Origin: Arsenicicoccus bolidensis DSM 15745
GTDB taxonomy: Bacteria; Actinomycetota; Actinomycetes; Actinomycetales; Dermatophilaceae
Direction of reading: 5' to 3'
Length of the DNA stretch: 64,000 nucleotides
Assembly: GCF_000426385.1 (NCBI RefSeq)
Contig: NZ_AUFG01000003.1
Location: forward strand, 113,370-177,369
Shown here in pieces: positions 25,855 through 34,306 of this stretch; position 1 is the stretch's first letter; each line of letters begins with the position of its first letter. The notes beneath the pieces were generated by a model. It was given only the letters and a program-made list of their open reading frames with translations, was not told where the DNA came from and did no database searches. The translations under genes were made by a program, and so were the position numbers.

Positions 25855-26910
25855 ATGTCCAAGACGACGGCCGGCAACTACTTCGAGGACTTCCGGCTCG
25901 GGCAGGAGCTCGTCCACGCGACGCCGCGCACCATCACCGAGGGCGACGTCGCGCTGTACGCCGGGCTCTACGGCTCGCGGTTCGCGCTGACCTCGGGGGA
26001 GACCTTCGCCCGCGGCCTCGGGCTGGAGCGCATGCCGGTCGACGAGCTGCTGGCCTTCCACGTCGTGTTCGGCAAGTCCGTGCCCGACATCTCGCTCAAC
26101 GCGGTCGCCAACCTGGGGTATGCCGGAGGCCGCTTCCACCGCCCGGTCCACGTCGGCGACACCCTCACGGCCACCTCGACGGTCATCGGCCTCAAGCCCA
26201 ACTCCAACGGCGCCTCCGGCAACGTCTACGTCCGCACCGAGGGCCGCAACCAGGAGGGCGAGGTCGTCCTGGACTACGTCCGCTGGGTGATGGTCCGCCG
26301 CCGCGAGACCGTCCCTGCCGACCGGCTGGGGGAGACGACCATCCCCGATCTCCCCGGCGCGGTGCCGGCGTCCGAGCTCATCGCCCCGTGGCGGGTCGTC
26401 GGCGGCTACGACACGGCGCTCGCGGGCAGCGAGTTCCTCTGGGACGACTACGAGGTCGGCGAGCGCATCGACCACGTCGACGGCGTCACCATCGAGGAGT
26501 CGGACCACATGCTGGCCACCCGCCTCTACCAGAACACCGCCAAGGTGCACTTCGACCAGCACGCCCAGGCGTCCTCGGCGATCGGGCGGCGGCTGATCTA
26601 CGGCGGGCACGTGATCTCGCTCGCCCGAGCGCTGACCTTCAACGGGCTCGGCAACGCCCTCTCCGTGGCGGCGATCAACGGTGGCAGCCACGCCAACCCG
26701 ACCTTCGCGGGACACACGATCTACGCCTGGTCGGAGGTCCTGGAGCGGATCGAGCTGCCGGGCCGGCACGACGTGGGGGCCCTGCGGATCCGCACCGTGG
26801 CCACCAAGGACCACCCGTGCGCCGACGTCCCGTTGCGCGGCGAGGACGGGAAGTACCTGCCGCACGTCGTGCTCGACCTGGACTACACGGTCCTGATGCC
26901 CCGCCGCTGA
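25855..26910 (+). CDS. mesaconyl-CoA hydratase (beta-methylmalyl-CoA dehydratase), double hotdog
   Basis: A 351-aa double-hotdog MaoC-type protein that closely matches what I recall of Rhodobacter mesaconyl-C1-CoA hydratase: GNYFEDFRLGQELVHATPRT at the N-terminus, VFGKSVPDISLNAVANLGYA in the first domain, then GERIDHVDGVTIEESDHMLA, ATRLYQNTAKVHFD and GRRLIYGGHVISLARALTFN in the second. In the ethylmalonyl-CoA pathway it hydrates mesaconyl-CoA to beta-methylmalyl-CoA. The usual partners (crotonyl-CoA carboxylase/reductase, ethylmalonyl-CoA mutase, malyl-CoA lyase) are not in the window. GAGGTGA precedes the ATG. The reaction is well supported by similarity, the pathway context is not. Confidence 0.8.
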   Translation: MSKTTAGNYFEDFRLGQELVHATPRTITEGDVALYAGLYGSRFALTSGETFARGLGLERMPVDELLAFHVVFGKSVPDISLNAVANLGYAGGRFHRPVHVGDTLTATSTVIGLKPNSNGASGNVYVRTEGRNQEGEVVLDYVRWVMVRRRETVPADRLGETTIPDLPGAVPASELIAPWRVVGGYDTALAGSEFLWDDYEVGERIDHVDGVTIEESDHMLATRLYQNTAKVHFDQHAQASSAIGRRLIYGGHVISLARALTFNGLGNALSVAAINGGSHANPTFAGHTIYAWSEVLERIELPGRHDVGALRIRTVATKDHPCADVPLRGEDGKYLPHVVLDLDYTVLMPRR

Positions 26911-26945
26911 CGCGACCGCGCATCGCCAGCGCCTAGATTGGCGGG

Positions 26946-27794
26946 ATGCGCATCGACCTGCACACGCACTCGCTGGCCAGCGACGGCACGCAAGACCCTG
27001 CGGACGTGGTCCGTGCGGCGCGCGACGCACGCCTGGACGTCGTGGCGCTCACCGACCACGACACGACGAGCGGGTGGGACGAGGCGGCCGGCGTCGTGGA
27101 CGAGACGGGGGTGGCGCTGGTGCGCGGCATGGAGATGTCCTGCGCTCACCAGGGCATCAGCATCCACCTGCTGGCCTACCTGCACGACCCCGCCGACCCG
27201 GACCTGGTGGCCGAGATCGAGCGGGCCCGGCTGTCGCGCGAGAGCCGCGCACAACGCATCGTGGAGCGGCTGCAGGAGCGGTTCCCCGAGCTGACCTATG
27301 ACGTCGTCCTAGCGCAGGTGCGGGAGGGCGCGACGATCGGGCGGCCGCACATCGCGGACGCGCTGGTGTCCCTCGGAGCCCTGCCCGACCGCAACGCGGT
27401 CTTCCGCGACTACCTGCACGACGGGTCGCCCTACTACGTCTCGCACTACGCCCCGGACCCGGTCGAGGCGGTGCGGCTGGTGCTGGCCGCCGGGGGAGTG
27501 CCGGTGATGGCGCACCCCTTCGCCGCCAAGCGGGGGCGGGTCGTCGACGACTCGGTGATCGAGGCGATGGCCGAGGCGGGCCTCGCGGGGCTGGAGATCG
27601 ACCACCGCGACCACGACCCCCGGCAACGTGCGCACGGCGCCGCGCTGGCTCGGTCCCTGCGGCTGCTCCAGACCGGGTCCAGCGACTACCACGGCGACGG
27701 CAAGCTCAACCGCATCGGCGAGCACACGACGGCGCCCGGGGTGCTGGAGCAGATCGAGGACCGGGCGAGCGGCGTGCCCGTGCTGCGTCCCTGA
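26946..27794 (+). CDS. PHP-domain phosphoesterase (YciV/RNase AM-like)
   Basis: A 282-aa PHP metal-dependent phosphoesterase. Metal-binding motifs are DLHTHSLASDG (4-14), LTDHDTTSGW (about 36), GMEMSC (about 60), YLHDP, AHPFAAKRGR (about 180), EIDHRDHDP (about 200) and SSDYHGDGKLN (about 240). Characterised relatives hydrolyse 3',5'-bisphosphonucleosides or trim 5' ends of RNA. A TAGATT box at 26934-26939 sits 6 nt before the ATG, so the mRNA is probably leaderless. It lies between the hydratase and nuclease genes on the same strand but has its own promoter signal. Confidence 0.88.
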   Translation: MRIDLHTHSLASDGTQDPADVVRAARDARLDVVALTDHDTTSGWDEAAGVVDETGVALVRGMEMSCAHQGISIHLLAYLHDPADPDLVAEIERARLSRESRAQRIVERLQERFPELTYDVVLAQVREGATIGRPHIADALVSLGALPDRNAVFRDYLHDGSPYYVSHYAPDPVEAVRLVLAAGGVPVMAHPFAAKRGRVVDDSVIEAMAEAGLAGLEIDHRDHDPRQRAHGAALARSLRLLQTGSSDYHGDGKLNRIGEHTTAPGVLEQIEDRASGVPVLRP

Positions 27795-27891
27795 GCCTCG
27801 TCGTCCACAGCCTGTCGCGTTCCGGGCGTCGTCGTCCACAGGCGGCGCGGTGGATGGTCTCCTCGGCTCGCGCGTGCCTAGGGTCGACGGC

Positions 27892-28782
27892 ATGACCCAG
27901 CAGTCCACGGACCAGCCGGCCGGGCAGGGCACCTTCGCCGGGATGCCGCAGCGGCTGTATGCCGCGAGCCCGTCCCGCCTGCTCGCCTACCTCGACTGCC
28001 CGCGGCGCTACCGCCTGCAGTACCTCGACCGACCCAAGCCGAAGGCGGCCCCGCAGCGGGCGCACACCAGCCTCGGGATCGCGGTGCACAACGCGCTGCG
28101 GGACTGGTGGGACGTGCCGGTGGAGCAGTGGTCGGTGGACCGGGCGCACGCGCTGGTCGCCGCGAGCTGGGTCGACGTGGGGTTCCGCGACGCCGCCATG
28201 TCCCGCCGCTGGCTGCGGACGGCGCAGCAGGAGGTCACGGACTACCTCCGGGGGATCGCCCCGGGCAACCGCCCGGTCGGGATCGAGCGAACCGTCTCGG
28301 TGCGCACCGGCACGGTGGCGCTGACCGGGCGGATCGACCGGCTCGACGACCGGCCGACGTCCGACGGCGGACGGGCGCTCGTGGTGGTGGACTACAAGAC
28401 CTCGCGCCGGCCCTCGACGGTGGACGAGCTGCGGACCTCCCTGCCGATGGCGATGTATGCCGTGGCGGTCGCCGGGATGTTCAAGCGTCCCTGCGTGGAC
28501 GTCGAGCTGCATCACGTGCCCACGGGCACGGTGGCGCGGCACCGTCATACGGCTGAGTCGTTGGACCGCAAGGTCGGCGAGGTCGAGTCCATCGCGGTGG
28601 ACCTGAGGCGGGCGGACGCCGACTACCGCGAGCGAGGGGTGGAGTCCGACCAGTTCCCGCCTCAGGTGTCCGCCCTGTGCGGGTGGTGCGACTTCCGCGC
28701 CCACTGCCCCGAGGGGAGTTCCCACGTGCCCGAGCGGGCGCCCTGGGCGGCGCTGGAGCCGGACGACAGCGGAGGGACGTAG
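27892..28782 (+). CDS. RecB-family PD-(D/E)XK exonuclease with Fe-S cysteines
   Basis: A 296-aa Cas4/AddB-like nuclease domain standing alone. The nuclease core is GRIDRLDDRPTSDGGRALVV followed by VDYKTSRRPS (about 140-175), with downstream ELRTSLPMAMYAVAV. One cysteine near the N-terminus (AYLDCPRRYRLQYL, about 42) and three near the C-terminus (ALCGWCDFRAHCPEG, about 262-270) form the C-x(n)-C-x2-C-x5-C pattern of 4Fe-4S iron-staple nucleases. It is conserved in actinobacteria but its pathway is unknown. The start is ATG 27892, 7 nt after TAGGGT, leaderless. No helicase gene is adjacent. Confidence 0.87.
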   Translation: MTQQSTDQPAGQGTFAGMPQRLYAASPSRLLAYLDCPRRYRLQYLDRPKPKAAPQRAHTSLGIAVHNALRDWWDVPVEQWSVDRAHALVAASWVDVGFRDAAMSRRWLRTAQQEVTDYLRGIAPGNRPVGIERTVSVRTGTVALTGRIDRLDDRPTSDGGRALVVVDYKTSRRPSTVDELRTSLPMAMYAVAVAGMFKRPCVDVELHHVPTGTVARHRHTAESLDRKVGEVESIAVDLRRADADYRERGVESDQFPPQVSALCGWCDFRAHCPEGSSHVPERAPWAALEPDDSGGT

Positions 28783-28796
28783 CGGGCCGGGGCAGC

Positions 28797-28831
28797 GTGG
28801 AGGGGAGCCGACACGGTCGACTCCCCTCCAC
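28797..28831. terminator. bidirectional terminator between nuclease and BCCT genes
   Basis: A perfect 11-bp inverted repeat GTGGAGGGGAG (28797-28807) and CTCCCCTCCAC (28821-28831) with a 13-nt loop that can pair internally. It sits between convergent genes. Confidence 0.82.
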
Positions 28832-28853
28832 GGTGCCTCTCGGGCGGACCCGA

Positions 28854-30713
28854 TCAGCCGTTGCGGTAGCGCCCGATCAACCGGTCGAAGCGACGCGGCT
28901 GTGGGGTCTCGTCACGGGTGGCACCGTTCTGCTGGACCATCAGCTGCAGGTCGTCGTGACCGTGCTCGGAGACGCCGCGCACGACGGCCTCGCGCATCAG
29001 GCGGTCGGCCAGGGCGGCACGGCGCACGACCGGGTCGCTCTGCAGGTCCTTGACCAGCGCGACGCAGAGGCCGCCCATCACGATCCCGAACGGCAGCGCC
29101 GAGACGATCACCAGGCTCTGCAGTCCGCTGAGCGCTTCCTTCATGTCGCCGTTCAGGCTCCCGGCGAGCAGCATGACCGCGGCGACGGCGCCGGTCGCGG
29201 CGCCCCAGAAGATCACCGTCTTGCGGCTCGGCTCGATGGTGCCGTGCTCCGACAGCGTCCCCATGACGATGGAGGCGGCGTCGGCGCCGGACACGAAGAA
29301 GATCGCGACGAGCACCATGACGAGCACGGTCGTGATCCCGGCGAGGGGGTAGTGGTTGAGCAGCTGGAACAGCGACGCGTCGGCGTCGACGAGGAGCTCG
29401 CCCTTGACCTTGGTCGCCATGTCGCCGGCGCTCCGCTGCGCGTCGATGGCGGCGCCACCGAAGATCGCGAACCACACGAGCGAGACGAGGCTCGGGACGA
29501 GCAGCACGCCGGTGACGAACTGGCGGATGGTGCGGCCGCGGCTGATGCGCGCGATGAACATCCCGACGAAGGGGGTCCACGAGATCCACCAGGCCCAGTA
29601 GAAGACGGTCCACGTGGAGAGCCAGGCCTTCATCGGCTCGAGCCCGCTGGCGTCGGACCGCGAGGCCATGCGGGCCAGCTGGTCGACATAGGTCCCGAGC
29701 GCGGTGGGCAGCAGGTCGAGGATGAACAGCGTCGGGCCGACGAGGAACACGAAGACCGCGAGCACGAGCGCCAGGACCATGTTGACGTTGGACAGCATCT
29801 CGACGCCGCGGGAGATGCCGCTCACGGCCGAGAGGATGAAGCAGATGGTCAGCACCACGATGATGATGACCAGGAGGTTGGCGCCCGCGCTGTCGACCCA
29901 GCCGTTGAACTCGATGCCGGCGCCGATCTGCAGCGCGCCGAGGCCCAGCGAGGCGGCGGAGCCGAAGAGCGTGGCGAAGATCGCGAGGATGTCGATGACG
30001 CGCCCCAGCGGACCGGTGGCGCGGCGGCGCCCGATCAGCGGCGCGAAGACCGACGAGATGAGCTGGCTGCGACCCTTGCGGAAGGTCGAGTAGGCGATGG
30101 CCACGCCGACGACGGCGTAGATCGCCCACGGGTGCAGCGTCCAGTGGAACAGCGTGGTCGCCATCGCCGTCTGGAGCGCCTCGGGCGACTGCGCCTCGCC
30201 GCCGCTGCGCGGGGGAGGCGAGATGTAGTGGGTGAGCGGCTCGGCCGTGCCGTAGAACATCAGGCCGATGCCCATCCCGGCGCTGAACATCATGGCGATC
30301 CAGGACCGCGTGGAGAACTCGGGCTCCTCGTGGTCACCACCGAGCGGGACGTCGCCGTAGCGGCTCGCGGCCAGCCACAGGACGAACACCACAAACATCG
30401 AGGCCATGAGGACGAAGCCCCAGCCGGCGTTGGTCATCACCCAGCCGAGCGCCCCGGACGAGGCCGTGGAGAGCGACGAGGTGCCGAGGAATCCCCACAC
30501 CACGAAGGCGATCGCCAGGACGGCCGTGATGCCGAAGGTGATCTTGTCGACGCCGGGCCGGCGGGCGGTGGACTCGGGCACCGCGGTCGTGAGACCGGCG
30601 AGCAGGGCGTGGTCGCGGCCGTCGCCCTCCGGGAGCGGCTGCTGACCAGGCCCCTCCGAGCGCGAAGGCTCAGGCGGTTCGGTGGTCACGGAGTGTGGCG
30701 GTTGATCGGACAT
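28854..30713 (-). CDS. BCCT family transporter (betaine/carnitine/choline)
   Basis: A 619-aa secondary transporter of the BCCT family with twelve predicted helices between about residues 55 and 560. Family motifs: MFSAGMGIGLMFYGTAEPL, HWTLHPWAIYAVVGVA, and FYWAWWISWTPFVGMFIARI followed by SRGRTIRQF. BCCT carriers import glycine betaine or related quaternary amines, usually Na+- or H+-driven, for osmoprotection. The N-terminal (about 1-50) and C-terminal tails are charged; such tails sense osmotic strength in BetP, but that is only an analogy. The ATG at 30713 follows GAGGAGGAACCACCG, a good ribosome binding site. Confidence 0.93.
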   Translation of the reverse strand: MSDQPPHSVTTEPPEPSRSEGPGQQPLPEGDGRDHALLAGLTTAVPESTARRPGVDKITFGITAVLAIAFVVWGFLGTSSLSTASSGALGWVMTNAGWGFVLMASMFVVFVLWLAASRYGDVPLGGDHEEPEFSTRSWIAMMFSAGMGIGLMFYGTAEPLTHYISPPPRSGGEAQSPEALQTAMATTLFHWTLHPWAIYAVVGVAIAYSTFRKGRSQLISSVFAPLIGRRRATGPLGRVIDILAIFATLFGSAASLGLGALQIGAGIEFNGWVDSAGANLLVIIIVVLTICFILSAVSGISRGVEMLSNVNMVLALVLAVFVFLVGPTLFILDLLPTALGTYVDQLARMASRSDASGLEPMKAWLSTWTVFYWAWWISWTPFVGMFIARISRGRTIRQFVTGVLLVPSLVSLVWFAIFGGAAIDAQRSAGDMATKVKGELLVDADASLFQLLNHYPLAGITTVLVMVLVAIFFVSGADAASIVMGTLSEHGTIEPSRKTVIFWGAATGAVAAVMLLAGSLNGDMKEALSGLQSLVIVSALPFGIVMGGLCVALVKDLQSDPVVRRAALADRLMREAVVRGVSEHGHDDLQLMVQQNGATRDETPQPRRFDRLIGRYRNG

Positions 30714-30912
30714 CGGTGGTTCCTCCTCAGGGGCCGGCAGACCCCCCGAGGATCCCGGCCCGTCATTGGTCGTCCACAGGAAGCCACCACTGTGGCGGGT
30801 CTGACCGCTGCCTGGCAAATCGGACGAACCGGCGACGGGCCCTCCGCCGATGTCGTCGAAGGGCCCGTGACCTGGACAGTTGGTGTTGTATGGCGCCTCG
30901 CGGCGTCCGGCG

Positions 30913-32550
30913 TCAGGAGTCCTGACCGCCCTGCGCGGGAGACTGCCCCTCGACGGGACGGCCACCGCGGGTGCGGCGACGGCTCCGGTTGCGGCGCGGA
31001 CGGGCGGACCCGCCCTCACCCCCATCCGAGGACGGACGATCACGCTCGGTGCCGCCGTGCGAGGCGTCGCGGTCAGTGCGGTCACCACGACCACCGCGAC
31101 CGTCCTCACGTCCGCCACGACCGTCCTCGCGGCTGCCGCGCCCACCGCGTCCGCCGTCACGTCCGCCGTGGCCGCCGCCCTGGCGACCCTTGCCGGCGCG
31201 CTGGCCGGTCTCGCCGAGGTCCTCGAGACGTTCGGCGTCCAGGCCCTCGCGGACGCGGGCCGTGCGGGGCAACCGGCCCTTGGTGCCCTCGGGGATGTCG
31301 AGGTCGCTGTAGAGGTGGGGGGAGGACGAGTAGGTCTCGACGGCCTCGGGGATGCCGAGGTCGAGGGCCTTGTTGATAATGCCCCAGCGGGGTGCGTCGT
31401 CCCAGTCGACGAAGGTCACGGCGATGCCGGTGTGCCCGGCGCGGCCGGTGCGGCCGATGCGGTGCACGTAGGTCTTCTCGTCCTCGGGGCACTGGTAGTT
31501 CACGACGTGCGTGACGTTCTCGACGTCGATGCCGCGGGCGGCGACGTCGGTGGCGACGAGGATGTCGATCTTGCCGTTGCGGAACGCGCGGAGCGCCTGC
31601 TCGCGTGCGCCCTGCCCCAGGTCGCCGTGGATGGCCCCGGCCGCGAAGCCGCGGTCGCTGAGCTCGTCGGCCACCTTGGCGGCGGTGCGCTTGGTGCGGC
31701 TGAAGATGATGGTCAGGCCGCGGTCCTTGGCCTGCATCATCCGGGCGAGCATCTCGACCTTGTCGAGCGCGTGCGCGCGGTAGACGAACTGCTCGATCGC
31801 CTTGACGGTGTGCTTGTTCTCCGTCTCGTCGCCCATGGCGCGGATGTGCGTCGGCTGGCTCATGTAGCGGCGGGCCAGCGCCACGACCGCACCGGGCATG
31901 GTGGCCGAGAACAGCATCATCTGCCGGCTGGGGGCCGTGAGGGCCAGGATCTTCTCGACGTCGGGCAGGAAGCCCAGGTCGAGCATCTCGTCGGCCTCGT
32001 CCAGGACCACGATGCTGGCGTGCGAGAGGTCGAGGTGTCCCTGCTTGGCGAGGTCGAGCAGGCGACCGGGGGTGCCGACCACGATCTCGACGCCGCGCTG
32101 CAGCTGCTCGATCTGGGGCTCGAACGCGCGCCCGCCGTAGATCGTCGCGATGCGCACGCCGCGCTGCCGTCCGGCCCGCTCGAGGTCGCCGGCGACCTGC
32201 ACCGCGAGCTCACGGGTGGGGGCCACGGCCAGGGCCTGCGGCTTGCCCGCGTGGCGCAGCTCGGCGAAGCCCTCGTCGGAGGGGGAGACCACGCGGTTGA
32301 GCATAGGGATGCCGAAGCCGAGGGTCTTGCCGGTGCCGGTCTTGGCCTGGCCGATGATGTCGTGACCGCCCAGGGCGACCGGGAGGGTCATGGCCTGGAT
32401 GGGGAAGGGGTGCTCGATCCCGAGCGAGGCCAGCGACGCGACGATGTCCGGGTGGACGTCGAAGTCGGCGAAGGTCAGCTCGGGGGCGACCTGGGCCGCC
32501 TCGGCGCGGGTCTGCTCGTCGACGGGGGTGTCGAGGGCGGGGTTGGTCAT
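30913..32550 (-). CDS. DEAD-box RNA helicase (RhlE-like)
   Basis: A 545-aa ATP-dependent RNA helicase. Motifs in order: Q motif FPIQAMTLP, I AKTGTGKT, Ia PTRELAVQV, Ib GTPGRLLDL, II VLDEADEML, III SATMP, IV IIFSRTKRT, V VATDVAARGIDV and VI HRIGRTGRAG. After the core (about 1-430) is a disordered Arg/Gly/Asp tail with repeated GRGGR/EDGRGG units that probably binds RNA. It is the counterpart of mycobacterial Rv3211 and diverges from the ferritin-like gene. A minus-strand TAGACT box at 32738-32733 implies a leader of roughly 175 nt, long for this window and often regulatory in cold-shock helicases. Confidence 0.92.
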   Translation of the reverse strand: MTNPALDTPVDEQTRAEAAQVAPELTFADFDVHPDIVASLASLGIEHPFPIQAMTLPVALGGHDIIGQAKTGTGKTLGFGIPMLNRVVSPSDEGFAELRHAGKPQALAVAPTRELAVQVAGDLERAGRQRGVRIATIYGGRAFEPQIEQLQRGVEIVVGTPGRLLDLAKQGHLDLSHASIVVLDEADEMLDLGFLPDVEKILALTAPSRQMMLFSATMPGAVVALARRYMSQPTHIRAMGDETENKHTVKAIEQFVYRAHALDKVEMLARMMQAKDRGLTIIFSRTKRTAAKVADELSDRGFAAGAIHGDLGQGAREQALRAFRNGKIDILVATDVAARGIDVENVTHVVNYQCPEDEKTYVHRIGRTGRAGHTGIAVTFVDWDDAPRWGIINKALDLGIPEAVETYSSSPHLYSDLDIPEGTKGRLPRTARVREGLDAERLEDLGETGQRAGKGRQGGGHGGRDGGRGGRGSREDGRGGREDGRGGRGDRTDRDASHGGTERDRPSSDGGEGGSARPRRNRSRRRTRGGRPVEGQSPAQGGQDS

Positions 32551-32732
32551 GCGGGTGTCCTGTCGGGCGTGGTGAGCCGCCGGGGGCTGCAGCCGCGAGG
32601 CGGCCGGCGACCTCTTACGAGGCTCACGGGATGAGCGGAGCCGATCGGAGGTCTTCGGGCAGCGTGCTCGCTGCGGAGGGGACCACGTGGTCCACCTGGA
32701 TTCGTGCCGACCGGGCACCTTGGTCCGACCCA

Positions 32733-32756
32733 GTCTACCGGCGGGACGACTACTCT
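32733..32756. promoter_or_regulatory. back-to-back -10 elements, helicase and ferritin-like genes
   Basis: On the minus strand TAGACT (complement of 32733-32738) faces the DEAD-box helicase; on the plus strand TACTCT (32751-32756) lies 8 nt before the ferritin-like ATG. The two hexamers are only 12 bp apart, so RNA polymerases at the two promoters would compete. -35 elements are not convincing. Confidence 0.45.
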
Positions 32757-32764
32757 GGGTGCAC

Positions 32765-33415
32765 ATGAGCCCCGCAGCGTCCGACACCGGTGTCGTCGAG
32801 CTCCTCGCAGCCCTCGCCTACGGCGAGCTGACGGGGTTCGCCAGGCTCGCCGGCGACAGCGAGCTGGCCCCCACGTCGGCCGCCCGGGCCGAGCTGGGAC
32901 GGCTGGCCGCCCGCGAGTTCCGGCACTACGAGGCGCTCGAGGAGCGGCTGCGGGCGCTGGGCGCGGATCCGCAGGCCGCGATGGCGCCGTTCGTGGGGGC
33001 CATCGACGCCTTCCACCGGCGGACGGCGCCCGGGTCCTGGGCGGAGCGGCTCGTCAACGCCTACGTGGGCGACGGGCTGGCGATGGATCTCTACCGCGAG
33101 GCGAGCGACTTCGTCGGCGAGGCGGAGCGCCCGCTGATGCAGCGGGTCCTGCAGTCGGAGGGCAAGGCGGAGTTCGTCGAGCAGGAGCTCCGCAAGGTGG
33201 TGGACGCCGACCCCGCGGTGGCGGGCCGGTTGTCCCTGTGGGGGCGCAGGCTCATGGGGGAGGCGATGTCCCAGGCGCAGCAGCTGGCCGCCGCGCACCC
33301 CGAGCTGGTGGCGATGCTCGTGCCGGACGGTGACCTGGCCGAGCTGTCCCGGATGTTCACGCGCCTCGCCGAGGCCCACACCGAGCGCATGGGTCGGCTC
33401 GGCCTCTCGAGCTGA
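32765..33415 (+). CDS. ferritin-like fold protein (MiaE-like helical bundle)
   Basis: A 216-aa all-helical protein of the ferritin-like/MiaE-like superfamily conserved beside the DEAD-box helicase gene in actinobacteria (Rv3210c-like). Candidate metal ligands are spread over the helices: YGELTGFARL, REFRHYEALEERL (ExxH), LYREASDFVGE and HTERMGRLG. Whether it binds a di-iron centre or has MiaE-type tRNA hydroxylase activity is unknown. The ATG follows a TACTCT box by 8 nt without a ribosome binding site. A strong hairpin terminator follows the stop. Confidence 0.8.
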   Translation: MSPAASDTGVVELLAALAYGELTGFARLAGDSELAPTSAARAELGRLAAREFRHYEALEERLRALGADPQAAMAPFVGAIDAFHRRTAPGSWAERLVNAYVGDGLAMDLYREASDFVGEAERPLMQRVLQSEGKAEFVEQELRKVVDADPAVAGRLSLWGRRLMGEAMSQAQQLAAAHPELVAMLVPDGDLAELSRMFTRLAEAHTERMGRLGLSS

Positions 33416-33449
33416 CGGAGGTCGTATGCCGTCCGGTGACGGCACGCGC

Positions 33450-33484
33450 GGAGGGCGGCACCCCTCGTGGGGGTGCCGCCCTCC
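33450..33484. terminator. terminator between ferritin-like and GlsB genes
   Basis: GGAGGGCGGCACCCC (33450-33464) pairs with GGGGTGCCGCCCTCC (33470-33484); an outer GTATGCC/GGCATAC pair (33424-33430 and 33485-33491) could extend it. It lies between convergent genes and probably works both ways. Confidence 0.85.
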
Positions 33485-33505
33485 GGCATACGGTCTCGGT
33501 GCGGG

Positions 33506-33778
33506 TCAGACGCGACCCTTGCGACCGGTCATGCTCAGGTAGATGGCGATCAGGATGGCCGCGACGACGACGCCGGCCAGGACGGCGATCCAGGCGATGC
33601 CGCCGGACGCGTTCTTGTAGCCGAACTGGGAGACGAGCCAGGAGCCGATGGCCGACCCCAGGATGCCCAGGACGATGGTCATGAGGATCGAGATGTTCTG
33701 GTTGCCCGGCATGACCAGACGGGCCAGACCGCCGATGATGGCGCCGATGATGATGGCGGTGATGATGGTGCCCAGCAT
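33506..33778 (-). CDS. GlsB/YeaQ/YmgE family stress-response membrane protein
   Basis: A 90-aa protein with three membrane helices (TIITAIIIGAIIGGLARLVM, SILMTIVLGILGSAIGSWLV, IAWIAVLAGVVVAAILIAIY). It belongs to the transglycosylase-associated/GlsB family, often induced by envelope, acid or stationary-phase stress; no enzymatic activity is established. AAGGAG lies 7 nt before the ATG. The 214-nt upstream region contains AT-rich DNA (about 33885-33930), unusual here, with GGGTAT on the minus strand that resembles stress-sigma -10 elements, but no promoter is assigned. Confidence 0.9.
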   Translation of the reverse strand: MLGTIITAIIIGAIIGGLARLVMPGNQNISILMTIVLGILGSAIGSWLVSQFGYKNASGGIAWIAVLAGVVVAAILIAIYLSMTGRKGRV

Positions 33779-33925
33779 GTGACTCTCCTTGGTAGGTGCG
33801 TGACGCGAGGGGTGCCTCGCCTCGTGAGCTACCCCGCGGTCTCGGGGGGCTGCTTACACGGTGTCACTGATGGGATACCCCTCCATGCATTGTTCAATCA
33901 CTCCAGCATCACGAAACAATGACAA

Positions 33926-33975
33926 CCGCAAGACGGCGGGGATGTGGTCTGCACCACATCCCCGCCGTCCTGCGG
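33926..33975 (-). terminator. long terminator hairpin after DUF3107 gene
   Basis: A perfect 17-bp stem: GACGGCGGGGATGTGGT (33932-33948) and ACCACATCCCCGCCGTC (33953-33969) with a CTGC loop, extended by CCGCA/TGCGG outside one mismatch. It lies 17 nt beyond the stop of the minus-strand DUF3107 gene. Confidence 0.85.
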
Positions 33976-33992
33976 TCTGACGCCGCTCTGCC

Positions 33993-34217
33993 TCAGAGCG
34001 AGCCGAAGCCCACCCGGGACTTCGCGGCCTCGCCGATCTCGACGTAGCCGAGACGGTCGCCCGGCACGACCACGGTCCGTCCGTGGTCGTCCTGGAGCGT
34101 CAGCAGGGAGCCGTCGCGGACGGCCGTGGCGACGGCCTCGGACACCTGCTCGGGGGACTGTGCGGACTCGAAGGTGATCTCGCGGGCGACGTTCTGGACG
34201 CCGATCTTGACCTCCAC
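33993..34217 (-). CDS. DUF3107 domain-containing small protein
   Basis: A 74-aa protein (VEVKIGVQNVAREITFESAQ, then DRLGYVEIGEAAKSRVGFG) of the DUF3107 family, the counterpart of mycobacterial Rv3208A (TB9.4). It is small, soluble and conserved across actinobacteria; function unknown. The start is GTG 34217 with AAGGA 6 nt upstream, so the longer open frame is rejected. The TetR gene lies 89 nt upstream on the same strand, matching the Rv3208/Rv3208A neighbourhood. Confidence 0.9.
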   Translation of the reverse strand: MEVKIGVQNVAREITFESAQSPEQVSEAVATAVRDGSLLTLQDDHGRTVVVPGDRLGYVEIGEAAKSRVGFGSL

Positions 34218-34306
34218 GGAGGGTCCTTTCGTTGTGGTCGGTGCCGGCGGGCGGGCCGGACGCTCTCGTCCGTGACCAACCGCCGGGCGGGTCGGGGTGT
34301 TCCCGG

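Noticed and set aside
22638..25877. A 1079-codon minus-strand frame suggesting a giant protein.
   Set aside because: The part beyond 24137 is antisense to the ThrE-type gene and has no protein-like composition. The aminopeptidase P domain accounts for the real gene.
32551..32630. GTG-initiated 26-codon frame in the helicase leader that ends in an ATGA overlap with the helicase start.
   Set aside because: No ribosome binding site precedes the GTG, and such an overlap is common by chance in this GC-rich sequence.
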